Part shown: one piece after another, positions 1-9,777 of the stretch
Layout of the letters: every line of letters begins with the position of its first letter
How positions within the stretch are numbered: position 1 is the stretch's first letter
Assembly (NCBI GenBank): GCA_020849475.1
Contig: JADLGE010000075.1
Coordinates: 1 to 64,000 of the forward strand
DNA from: Gammaproteobacteria bacterium
GTDB taxonomy: Bacteria; Pseudomonadota; Gammaproteobacteria; Ga0077536
Direction of reading: 5' to 3'
Length of the DNA stretch: 64,000 nucleotides
The notes under the pieces: model-generated
The model's database searches: none
Told to the model about the DNA's origin: nothing
What the model saw: only the letters and a program-made list of their open reading frames with translations
Translations under genes and position numbers: made by a program

Positions 1-63
1 ATGCTGCTGCCCATCCTCTACCTGCGTTTCGCGTTTCCGAAATCAGAGGTGTCTCATGACTGA
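1..63 (+). CDS. C-terminal end of a CzcA/CusA-type HME-RND efflux permease (partial, truncated by window edge)
   Basis: Frame 1 reads MLLPILYLRFAFPKSEVSHD*, resembling the LPxLYLRF C-terminus of HME-RND permeases; followed by DUF3240 and a TolC-like gene. Confidence 0.6.
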   Translation: MLLPILYLRFAFPKSEVSHD

Positions 64-358
64 TTTATGTTTGACCCTACTCTGTCCGCCAGCGGTCGAG
101 GAGAAAGTGCTCGATACCTTGCTCATGCTGTCGCAGGCGCTGGTATTCACCAGCACGCCGACCGCCGCCCACGGGCTGGCCATGGGCGGCCTGTCGCAGG
201 CCGAGCAAGTGATGGGCCGTGCAGACGCCACTGAAGTGCGGGTGGTTTTTCCTGCCGATGAAAAGGACCGCTTGCTTGGAGAGTTGCGCAGCCAACTGGC
301 GGGCGCCGGTCTGCGCTACTGGCTGACACCGGTACTCGAGGCGGGGGACATCGCATGA
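56..358 (+). CDS. DUF3240 family protein (RND metal-efflux associated)
   Basis: 100 aa ORF (MTDLCLTLLCPPAVEEKVLDTLL...) overlapping the stop of the RND gene; family resemblance and context. Confidence 0.7.
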   Translation: MTDLCLTLLCPPAVEEKVLDTLLMLSQALVFTSTPTAAHGLAMGGLSQAEQVMGRADATEVRVVFPADEKDRLLGELRSQLAGAGLRYWLTPVLEAGDIA

Positions 359-1605
359 AGACGCCAATACTGTTACTCGGTTTTCTGACGTTCTGCGCTT
401 CGGCCCATGCGTGGGAGAGCATCGCTCCGGAAGGTCTGTTACCAACTGAAATCGCACGCCCACTGCTCGAGCAGGACCCCGGCGTTGCCGCCGCGCGCGC
501 TGGGCTGGAGCTTGCCTTGCGCGACGCGGGGCTGCTGGATGGCTCGCCCTATGAATGGACCGCACGCGCCACTACGCAGGAGCGGGAGTTATCCGGCGGG
601 CCACATTATGGTGAGTGGAGCGTAGGCATCGAGCGCACCCTGCGCCTGCCTGGCAAGGCGGCCGCCGATCGCAATCTGGCGAGGACCACCATCGAGGCAT
701 CTGAAGCCGCCTATGGCGAAGCCTTGCACGAATCGGCCCGGCACCTGATTGCCCTGTGGCTCGACTGGCAGGCTGCCGAGCACGAAAGCGCGCTGACCGC
801 GACCAACCTCAAGGCAGTTGAAGACAGTCTCGCGGTGGTCGAAAAGCGCGTGCGCGCAGGGGATGCAGCCACGCTCGATGCGAGTATCGCAAAAGCGGAA
901 ATGGCAGAGCAGAAGCGCCAGCACAACGATGCGCTGACCCAGGCCGCGTCAGCCTGGGCGCGCCTGTCGACGCGCTTTCCCGGGATTAATCAGCAGGTAA
1001 TGACGTTAGCGACGCCCGTCCCGCTGGGCGATGACGTGGCCTCACTGCGCGACCGTATCCTCACTCAGAGTGACGAGCTCAAGATCGTGGAATTGGAGCT
1101 GAAGCTTTCGCAATTCCAAGCAGCACGCGCCGACGCCGAACGCATCCCCGATCCGACGGTCGGGGTGCATGCAGGCTGGGAAAGTGCGGGCCGGGAAAGG
1201 GTCGCAGGCGTCTCGCTCAGTATTCCGCTGCCCGGTAGCGCTCGCACTCAGAACCACGAACGCACTCTCGCTGCCACGCAAGTCTCGCTTCAAGATCTGG
1301 AATTGAAAAAGCGAGAGTTGGACGCCGAGATCGCTTCTGCTGTCGCGTCCGCGCGGGGCGCCTACGAAAGTGTGCGGCTCGCGCAGGACGGTGCACAGGC
1401 CGCGCGCGACAACGCCCGTCTCATGCAGCGGGCCTATGCGCTCGGCGAAGCAGAGTTGCAGACGCTGTTGCTCACACGACGCCAGGAGACGGTGGCCATG
1501 AGTTCCGCGCTGACAGCGCAGGTGGCAGCCCTGAAAGCCTGGTTTGGTCTCATGCTCGATGCGCATCTTATTTGGGATCTGGAACATGAAAATGCACAGG
1601 AATAG
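355..1605 (+). CDS. TolC/CzcC-like outer membrane efflux protein
   Basis: 416 aa, signal peptide, OEP-like coiled-coil repeats (ELKIVELELKLSQFQAARADAERIPDPTVGVHAGW). Confidence 0.85.
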   Translation: MKTPILLLGFLTFCASAHAWESIAPEGLLPTEIARPLLEQDPGVAAARAGLELALRDAGLLDGSPYEWTARATTQERELSGGPHYGEWSVGIERTLRLPGKAAADRNLARTTIEASEAAYGEALHESARHLIALWLDWQAAEHESALTATNLKAVEDSLAVVEKRVRAGDAATLDASIAKAEMAEQKRQHNDALTQAASAWARLSTRFPGINQQVMTLATPVPLGDDVASLRDRILTQSDELKIVELELKLSQFQAARADAERIPDPTVGVHAGWESAGRERVAGVSLSIPLPGSARTQNHERTLAATQVSLQDLELKKRELDAEIASAVASARGAYESVRLAQDGAQAARDNARLMQRAYALGEAELQTLLLTRRQETVAMSSALTAQVAALKAWFGLMLDAHLIWDLEHENAQE

Positions 1606-1681
1606 AAACATTAAGCTTTTGAGCGATATGCTCACTGTCAGCAAAAGGCGTCGGACGAATTGCCGTCGGGAGGGAATCGTA

Positions 1682-2113
1682 ATGAATCTGGCTCGCGTCG
1701 TTGTCGTTTCCCTGATGTTCGTGGCCACTGTCCAGGCGGCCCCGGCAAACCCGGTCAAACCGCATGCGGACCCGGCATTTGCACTGGTCGGACTTGATTC
1801 GTCGGCGGTCGTGATACACGCCAGCGCACAAACTGACGGAGGACGGCATCTCATCCGCGGCTATGTCTTACGCAAGGCTGCCAACAAGGTCGCCGGAACC
1901 GGCCACATCCATTTGGAAATCCTTTCACCCACAGGCGAATCGCTGGCCACAGGAAAGACCGCATTGACACCCACGCCACTGCCTCGCGGACGTCTGGGAC
2001 GTTCCTATTTTCGTTGGCCTGTTCCTGTCCCTGTGCCTGCCGGTGGACGCATCGAATTCCGTTACCACACAGGCTCCCATCGCTCATCCATGTCTGGGAC
2101 TGCGGACTCCTGA
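1682..2113 (+). CDS. Small secreted/periplasmic protein of unknown function
   Basis: ORF from ATG 1682: MNLARVVVVSLMFVATVQAAPA..., clear Sec signal peptide; RBS-like ggaggg upstream. Confidence 0.6.
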   Translation: MNLARVVVVSLMFVATVQAAPANPVKPHADPAFALVGLDSSAVVIHASAQTDGGRHLIRGYVLRKAANKVAGTGHIHLEILSPTGESLATGKTALTPTPLPRGRLGRSYFRWPVPVPVPAGGRIEFRYHTGSHRSSMSGTADS

Positions 2114-2118
2114 ATTCC

Positions 2119-3168
2119 GTGGACACCAGGTCCGCCCTTGGAAAGCCAGGCGTTCTGCCGGCCCTGACGGCGGCCCTGCTGTTTGGCACGGGCACGCCGC
2201 TGGCCAAGTTACTTTTGCAGGACGTCAGTCCGTGGATGATGGCGGGTCTGCTCTATGCCGGCTCGGGTATCGGTCTGTGGCTTTATCGCCGACTAGTCGA
2301 TGCGCCGGCGGTGCGCTTGCCGCGTAGCGAATTGCTTTGGCTCGCTGCGGCCGTCTTCGCAGGCGGCATCTGCGGCCCGGTGTTATTGATGTTTGGCCTG
2401 ACGCGTATGCCGGCGTCGGGCGCTTCGTTGTTACTGAACGCCGAAGGCGCATTCACTGCGATGCTGGCCTGGTTCATCTTCCGAGAGAATTTTGATCGAC
2501 GCATCGCGCTCGGGATGCTGGCAGTGCTGGCTGGCGCCGCCATCTTGAGCTGGCCGACTGACATTGAGTTCGCAGGCCTGTGGCCTGCCTGTGCCGTGCT
2601 TGGCGCCTGCTTTGCGTGGGGCATCGATAACAATCTGACGCGCAAGATCTCGCTGGTCGACGCGACCTGGATAGCAACGGTCAAAGGCTTGACGGCCGGT
2701 CTTGTCAATCTGGGGATCGCGCTTTTGCTGGGCGATCATTTTCCGTCTCTTGGACATCTCGGCGGCGCGATGCTACTGGGCTTTGCCGCCTACGGCATCA
2801 GCTTGGCCTTGTTCGTTGTCAGCCTGCGGCATCTTGGCTCCGCGCGTACTGGCGCCTATTTCTCGGTCGCGCCGTTCTTTGGCGCCACGCTCGCCTTGTG
2901 CCTCGGTGACCCGCTCACCTGGCCCCTGGTTCTGGCTGCCGCATTGATGGCGATAGGGGTGTGGCTGCATCTCACCGAGCATCATGTTCACGAGCATGTG
3001 CATGAGCCCATTGAGCACGAACATGAACACGAACACGACGAACACCACCAGCACGAGCACGACGATGCCGTGGCCGCAAAGGGCCCGCACAGACACCGGC
3101 ACAGGCATCACCCCATGAAGCATCAGCACGTGCATTTTCCGGACGCTCACCATCGGCACGGACATTGA
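2119..3168 (+). CDS. DMT/EamA-family transporter with long His-rich C-terminal tail
   Basis: Multiple TM segments with EamA-like repeats; C-terminus EHHVHEHVHEPIEHEHEHEHDEHHQHEH...HRHRHRHHPMKHQHVHFPDAHHRHGH; GTG 2119 is the likely start within ORF 2014..3168. Confidence 0.85.
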   Translation: MDTRSALGKPGVLPALTAALLFGTGTPLAKLLLQDVSPWMMAGLLYAGSGIGLWLYRRLVDAPAVRLPRSELLWLAAAVFAGGICGPVLLMFGLTRMPASGASLLLNAEGAFTAMLAWFIFRENFDRRIALGMLAVLAGAAILSWPTDIEFAGLWPACAVLGACFAWGIDNNLTRKISLVDATWIATVKGLTAGLVNLGIALLLGDHFPSLGHLGGAMLLGFAAYGISLALFVVSLRHLGSARTGAYFSVAPFFGATLALCLGDPLTWPLVLAAALMAIGVWLHLTEHHVHEHVHEPIEHEHEHEHDEHHQHEHDDAVAAKGPHRHRHRHHPMKHQHVHFPDAHHRHGH

Positions 3169-3318
3169 GTCTCAGGCGCTGGCAACCCTGCCGGCGCGCT
3201 TGAAATAGCCACTGGCGCCGCTTAGTCTCAACGCACGGGGAAATCGGCAGTCTCCCCTTCAGGCGCTCCGGCACCCAAGCTCTGCCCTTCCAATCGGCGA
3301 ATTCGTCGAGGAGGGACT

Positions 3319-4503
3319 GTGAACTTGGAAACATTGACTGAGACCGGCGCGCCGCAGCCTCCCCTTTATTCGCTTAAAGATCTGGTGCTTTACGCACTGA
3401 AGCTCGGCACCGTCGGCTTTGGAGGTCCGGTCGCGCTGATCGGCTATATGTATCGCGACCTGGTCGAGCAGCGCCGCTGGATCAGCGAAGCCGATTACAA
3501 GGAAGGGTTGGCACTCGCCCAGCTCATGCCGGGGCCGCTGGCGGCGCAGCTTGCGATGTATCTCGGCTATGTCCATTACCGCAATATCGGTGCGACGCTT
3601 GTCGGCATCGCATTTGTATTGCCCTCTTTCCTGATGGTGCTTGGGCTGGGATGGCTCTATGTTCGCTTCGGCGGGCTTGGGTGTATGCAGGCGGTGTTCT
3701 ACGGCGTCGGCGCCTGCGTGATCGGCATCATCGCCATGAGCGCCGGCAAACTCACCGCCAAGAACATCGGTCGCGACAAGCTGTTGTGGCTCATCTATCT
3801 GGTCAGCGCGTCGATCACGGCGGTAACCGCGTCCGAGCCGGTTTGGGTCGTCCTGGGCGCGGGCGTGCTGGTCTGGCTGGTACGTGCGCCGCCCGCTGCC
3901 TTCAAGGGCGGCGGTACCACCTATTCCATGGCGGCGCTCAGCTTGTTAGTGGTGGGTGTCGATTGGCCAGTCCTCGCGGAAATTGGCAGCTTCTTTGCGA
4001 AAGCAGGTGCGTTCGTGTTCGGCAGTGGCTTGGCTATCGTGCCGTTCCTGTATGGCGGTGTCGTGACCGAGCATCATTGGCTGTCCGAACAGCAGTTCGT
4101 CGATGCCGTGGCGGTGGCCATGATCACGCCCGGCCCAGTGGTTATTACCACCGGCTTTATCGGCTACTTGATCGCCGGTCTGCCGGGCGCCGTGGTGGCT
4201 GCGGTCGCCACGTTTGTGCCCTGTTACCTGTTCACCGTCATCCCCGCCCCTTACTTCAAGAGGTACGGCCGACTCCCTGAGGTGGTGGCCTTCGTTGATG
4301 GCGCGACCGCGGCCGCTGTCGGCACCATCGCTGGCGCCGTTCTTGTGCTCGGGCGAAGGTCTATTGTCGATACGCCTACAACACTACTCGCGATTTGCAC
4401 GGTCGCGCTTCTGTGGAAATCGAAGAAGCTACCTGAGCCCGTAGTGGTTGCCTCCGCAGCGGCCAGTGGGTTGTTCATCTTCCCGGGAAGCGCGCAGCCA
4501 TGA
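3319..4503 (+). CDS. chrA: Chromate transporter, two-domain CHR family
   Basis: Duplicated CHR domains (KLGTVGFGGPVALIGYM / FVFGSGLAIVPFLYGGVV), 394 aa. Confidence 0.9.
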   Translation: MNLETLTETGAPQPPLYSLKDLVLYALKLGTVGFGGPVALIGYMYRDLVEQRRWISEADYKEGLALAQLMPGPLAAQLAMYLGYVHYRNIGATLVGIAFVLPSFLMVLGLGWLYVRFGGLGCMQAVFYGVGACVIGIIAMSAGKLTAKNIGRDKLLWLIYLVSASITAVTASEPVWVVLGAGVLVWLVRAPPAAFKGGGTTYSMAALSLLVVGVDWPVLAEIGSFFAKAGAFVFGSGLAIVPFLYGGVVTEHHWLSEQQFVDAVAVAMITPGPVVITTGFIGYLIAGLPGAVVAAVATFVPCYLFTVIPAPYFKRYGRLPEVVAFVDGATAAAVGTIAGAVLVLGRRSIVDTPTTLLAICTVALLWKSKKLPEPVVVASAAASGLFIFPGSAQP

Positions 4504-4579
4504 ACGAAAGAAATTTCGTTACGTCGAACGCCTATGGACTGTATCGGTCACCCAATAATTTGTTCTGAGGAGAACCATT

Positions 4580-5341
4580 ATGTCTCATGCCACTCGCCGT
4601 GAATTCATTCAATCGGCATCAGTCGGCGCCGCTGGCCTCCTGCTTACCAGCGCAGTCAGCGCCGCAGAATCGGCTGATAAAAAGTCCGCCGATGCGGACA
4701 CAATGATTTCTCCCGTGTTCGCAACCGAACATAAGCCCAAGACCCTCGATTTCGATCCCGCGAAGCTGAGCGGCATATCAGAAAAACTCATGCGTTCGCA
4801 TTGGGAAAACAACTATAGCGGAGCAGTGAAGACACTCAATGCGGTCAACAAGCAATTGGCCGCAGCGCTATCGGTCAAAGATTCGCCGCCGTGGGCATAT
4901 AACGATCTCAAGCGCGAGCATCTGATCCGAACCGGATCGGTGGTCTTTCACGAGCTGTACTTCGGCAATCTCGGTGGCGACGGCAAGGCGGACGCCTCCT
5001 TGCGTAGCGAACTCGGATCGCGTTTTGGCAGCTTTGACGCCTGGGAGTCAGAGTTCCGAAAGATCGGCGCGGGTCTCGGCGGAGGCTCGGGCTGGGTCGT
5101 GCTCGGCTACAACCTGCACACCCAGGCGATCGAAAACTACTGGCTGGCTGATCACGCTCACGGCCCTGCGGCTACCCTACCGCTGTTGGTTATGGACATG
5201 TATGAACACGCTTACCAGATGGACTACGGCGCAGCGGCGGGCAAATACATCGATGCTTTCTTTCAAAATATTCGCTGGGAAGTGGTCGGTAGCCGTCTGG
5301 CAAGTGTGCGCAATTTCAAAATGGCGGAAGGCACTGCGTGA
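4580..5341 (+). CDS. Tat-exported Fe/Mn-family superoxide dismutase, divergent
   Basis: N-terminal twin-arginine signal (SHATRREFIQSASVGAAGLLL); SOD C-terminal motif MDMYEHAYQMDYG; putative ligands His, His, Asp, His retained. Confidence 0.85.
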   Translation: MSHATRREFIQSASVGAAGLLLTSAVSAAESADKKSADADTMISPVFATEHKPKTLDFDPAKLSGISEKLMRSHWENNYSGAVKTLNAVNKQLAAALSVKDSPPWAYNDLKREHLIRTGSVVFHELYFGNLGGDGKADASLRSELGSRFGSFDAWESEFRKIGAGLGGGSGWVVLGYNLHTQAIENYWLADHAHGPAATLPLLVMDMYEHAYQMDYGAAAGKYIDAFFQNIRWEVVGSRLASVRNFKMAEGTA

Positions 5342-5583
5342 AGTGGATGAGTCGGGTGCATCAGCATATTGTCCGCATCGGTGGTACGTGCTGATGTACA
5401 CAGACTAGATCGGGTCACCTTCAACGCTCGAGAAATCGCTAGGGGGCGCCGACAACGTTTTGATATGACCGGCGTGAAACGGCACGATGTGCCACTCGAA
5501 CATTCCGATGCCGTTCGGGGTTTGTCGCACACGTGAGTCACCTGCGACGGCAAGCACAATGTGGACGCAGGCGCATACACATA

Positions 5584-6831
5584 TCAGTCAGAATGGCCCT
5601 GTGCAGGAGCGGCCCCGGCCTTTAACCTCTCCAGATAGTCCGCCCAAGCCTGCATCATCTTCTTACGCTCCGGCAGGTGCTCGGCGCGGTTGTAGGCCGC
5701 GCGAATACTGTCCCGCTCGGCGTGGGCAAGCTGACGCTCGATGGCGTCGCGGTGCCAACCCTGTTCATTTAATAGGGTCGATGCCATCGAGCGAAAGCCG
5801 TGGCCGGTCATCTCGGTTTTCGTGTATCCCAAGCGCCTCAGTGCAGCGTTGACCGTATTCTCACTCATGGGTCGGGCGCGACTGCGTATGCTGGGAAAAA
5901 CGAATCGGCCGCTGCCGGTGTGTGAACTCAGCTCACGCAAGATCGCTACGGCTTGTTTTGAGAGCGGCACGAAGTGCGCCTCGCGCATCTTCATGCGTTC
6001 ACCGGGAATGCGCCAGGTCGCCTGGTCGAGGTCGAATTCCTTCCACTCAGCAGCTCGCAGTTCGCCAGGTCGCACGAACACGAGGGGCGCAAAGCGCAGG
6101 GCCGCGCGCGTGATGGGTTCGCCCTGATAGTCGTGAATTGCCCGCATGAGTCCGCCGACGGCCTTCGGCTCGGTGATGGCTGCGTGATGGACAGGGTTGG
6201 CAGGAGGCAGGGCGCCGGCGAGATCGGCTGTCGGGTTAGCGGATATGCGACCCGTGGATATGGCGTAGCGGAAAATCTGACCGAGTATCTGGCGCACTCG
6301 GCGAGCGATTTCATTGGCGCCTCGGCCTTCGACAGCCTGCAGCACCTTTAGCAGGGCAGGGGCGTTCAGTTCGCTGATCGGTTTCGAGCCGATGCGCGGA
6401 AACAGATCAGCTTCCAGCCGAACGAGCTTGGCGTCGGCCGTGACCTTCGCCCACGAGCTGCGCTGCTTGGCATGCCATTCGCGTGCGATGACTTCGAAGG
6501 TGTTCTGGCCGGCAGCCGCGCCGGCAGCTTTCTCTGCCCTGCGGGTTTCTGCTGGGTCAATCTTGCAGGCGAGGAGCTTTCTGGCGTGGTCGCGTTTTTC
6601 GCGGGCGCCGTCTATCCACAAGCCAGTCTTCTTATCCTGGCGACCGGCAAGCGGCACATCGGGGTAGATGCCAAGACTAAGCAGCTTTTCCTTACCGCTG
6701 AATCGATACTTCAAGCGCCACCATTTACCACCCGCCGGTGTCACCAGCAGGAACAGTCCGCCACTGTCGAAAAGCTTCAGGGGCTTTACGTCGGCTGTGG
6801 CATTTTTGATGGCAGTGTCCGTGAGCGGCAT
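5584..6831 (-). CDS. Tyrosine recombinase/integrase, P4-type (DUF4102 N-terminal domain)
   Basis: N-term MPLTDTAIKNATADVKPLKLFDSGGLFLLVTPAGGKWWRLKYRF; catalytic RPGELR, HGFR, LAHAERD..AAYNR; located beside tRNA-Leu. Confidence 0.93.
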   Translation of the reverse strand: MPLTDTAIKNATADVKPLKLFDSGGLFLLVTPAGGKWWRLKYRFSGKEKLLSLGIYPDVPLAGRQDKKTGLWIDGAREKRDHARKLLACKIDPAETRRAEKAAGAAAGQNTFEVIAREWHAKQRSSWAKVTADAKLVRLEADLFPRIGSKPISELNAPALLKVLQAVEGRGANEIARRVRQILGQIFRYAISTGRISANPTADLAGALPPANPVHHAAITEPKAVGGLMRAIHDYQGEPITRAALRFAPLVFVRPGELRAAEWKEFDLDQATWRIPGERMKMREAHFVPLSKQAVAILRELSSHTGSGRFVFPSIRSRARPMSENTVNAALRRLGYTKTEMTGHGFRSMASTLLNEQGWHRDAIERQLAHAERDSIRAAYNRAEHLPERKKMMQAWADYLERLKAGAAPAQGHSD

Positions 6832-6995
6832 GTGGGGGTAACCACGCTGGGGTCGTCCTTGTTACCCCAATTTCTACCCCCAGTTACCCCCGGCTGTCAA
6901 CGGTGGGCTCTGGATCGTCTTGGAAGAGAAATCTTCGATTTTCCCGAGGAATTCCGCCGTTTTTGGAATTTCTCGGAAGCCTCTGGAAGCTCTCT

Positions 6996-7082
6996 TGGTA
7001 CCGGGAGGGGGAATCGAACCCCCACATCCTTACGGATACCAGATTTTGAGTCTGGCGCGTCTACCAGTTCCGCCATCCCGGC
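6996..7082 (-). tRNA. tRNA-Leu (anticodon CAA), CCA encoded
   Basis: Reverse complement GCCGGGATGGCGGAACTGGTAGACGCGCCAGACTCAAAATCTGGTATCCGTAAGGATGTGGGGGTTCGATTCCCCCTCCCGGTACCA; acceptor stem, D-arm, anticodon stem CCAGA/TCTGG, variable arm and T-arm all recognisable. Confidence 0.96.
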
Positions 7083-7102
7083 AAGGTGTGCGAAGGGCGC
7101 AG

Positions 7103-7108
7103 AGTATA
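7103..7108 (-). promoter_or_regulatory. -10 element (TATACT) of the tRNA-Leu promoter
   Basis: Minus strand ...TCGACC-17-TATACT upstream of the tRNA 5' end. Confidence 0.6.
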
Positions 7109-7165
7109 TTGAAACCTCAGGCTGCGGTCGACCTTGGCGGCATCGGCTCTGATAGACTCGCGCCC

Positions 7166-9321
<2,156 letters not shown>

Positions 9322-9373
9322 CAACCTTCCACCAGCCTGTGCAATAATGCGCGGCCATTTTTCGAGATAATTC

Positions 9374-9703
9374 ATGGACTACCTGATACCAAACGCGTGG
9401 GCGCAAGCCGCAGGCACGACGCCCCAGGGGGGGCTGGCGAGTTTCCTGCCGCTGGCGATTTTGTTTCTGGTTTTCTACATGTTCCTCATCCGGCCGCAGA
9501 TGAAGCGCCAGAAGGAACACGCCAAGCTCGTGAAGGAACTGGCCAAGGGCGATGAAGCCGTCACCAGTGGCGGCATGCTCGGCAAGGTCACCGAGGTGGG
9601 CGCGAATTTCGTCAAGCTCGAAATCGCCAAGGACACCGAGGTCAAAGTGCAGAAGCACGCCATTGCGCAGGTCATGCCCAAGGGTACCTTGAAGGAAATG
9701 TAA
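9374..9703 (+). CDS. yajC: Preprotein translocase subunit YajC
   Basis: 109 aa, single TM, FYMFLIRPQMKRQKEH; context tgt-yajC-secDF. Confidence 0.96.
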   Translation: MDYLIPNAWAQAAGTTPQGGLASFLPLAILFLVFYMFLIRPQMKRQKEHAKLVKELAKGDEAVTSGGMLGKVTEVGANFVKLEIAKDTEVKVQKHAIAQVMPKGTLKEM

Positions 9704-9777
9704 GGCGCCTCCCGCCTCCGGCCGGCGCGCCGCCGGCCGAGCGCCACGACACCCATGAAAAGATTCGGATCCCATCG

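Noticed and set aside
77-565. Long antisense ORFs throughout (e.g. 77..565 -, 1042..1854 -, 9475..11655 -, 58537..60741 +, 60912..63302 +)
   Set aside because: Typical shadow ORFs in high-GC DNA opposite confidently identified genes; low-complexity His/Arg/Gln-rich translations with no domain signal.
2014-2118. ORF-track start of the EamA gene at 2014
   Set aside because: That extension overlaps the preceding secreted-protein gene and lacks EamA features; GTG 2119 is more plausible.
2972-3165. Tandem CAC/GAG-rich repeat as a DNA satellite
   Set aside because: It encodes the in-frame His/Glu-rich tail of the EamA transporter, so the repetitiveness is explained at protein level.
5359-5396. 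Imperfect hairpin CATCAGCA...TGCTGATG after the SOD gene
   Set aside because: 8-bp stem but a 22-nt loop and no T-tract; too weak to call a terminator.
5584-7082. Prophage
   Set aside because: Only an integrase is present; no phage structural, replication or lysis genes are visible in the window.
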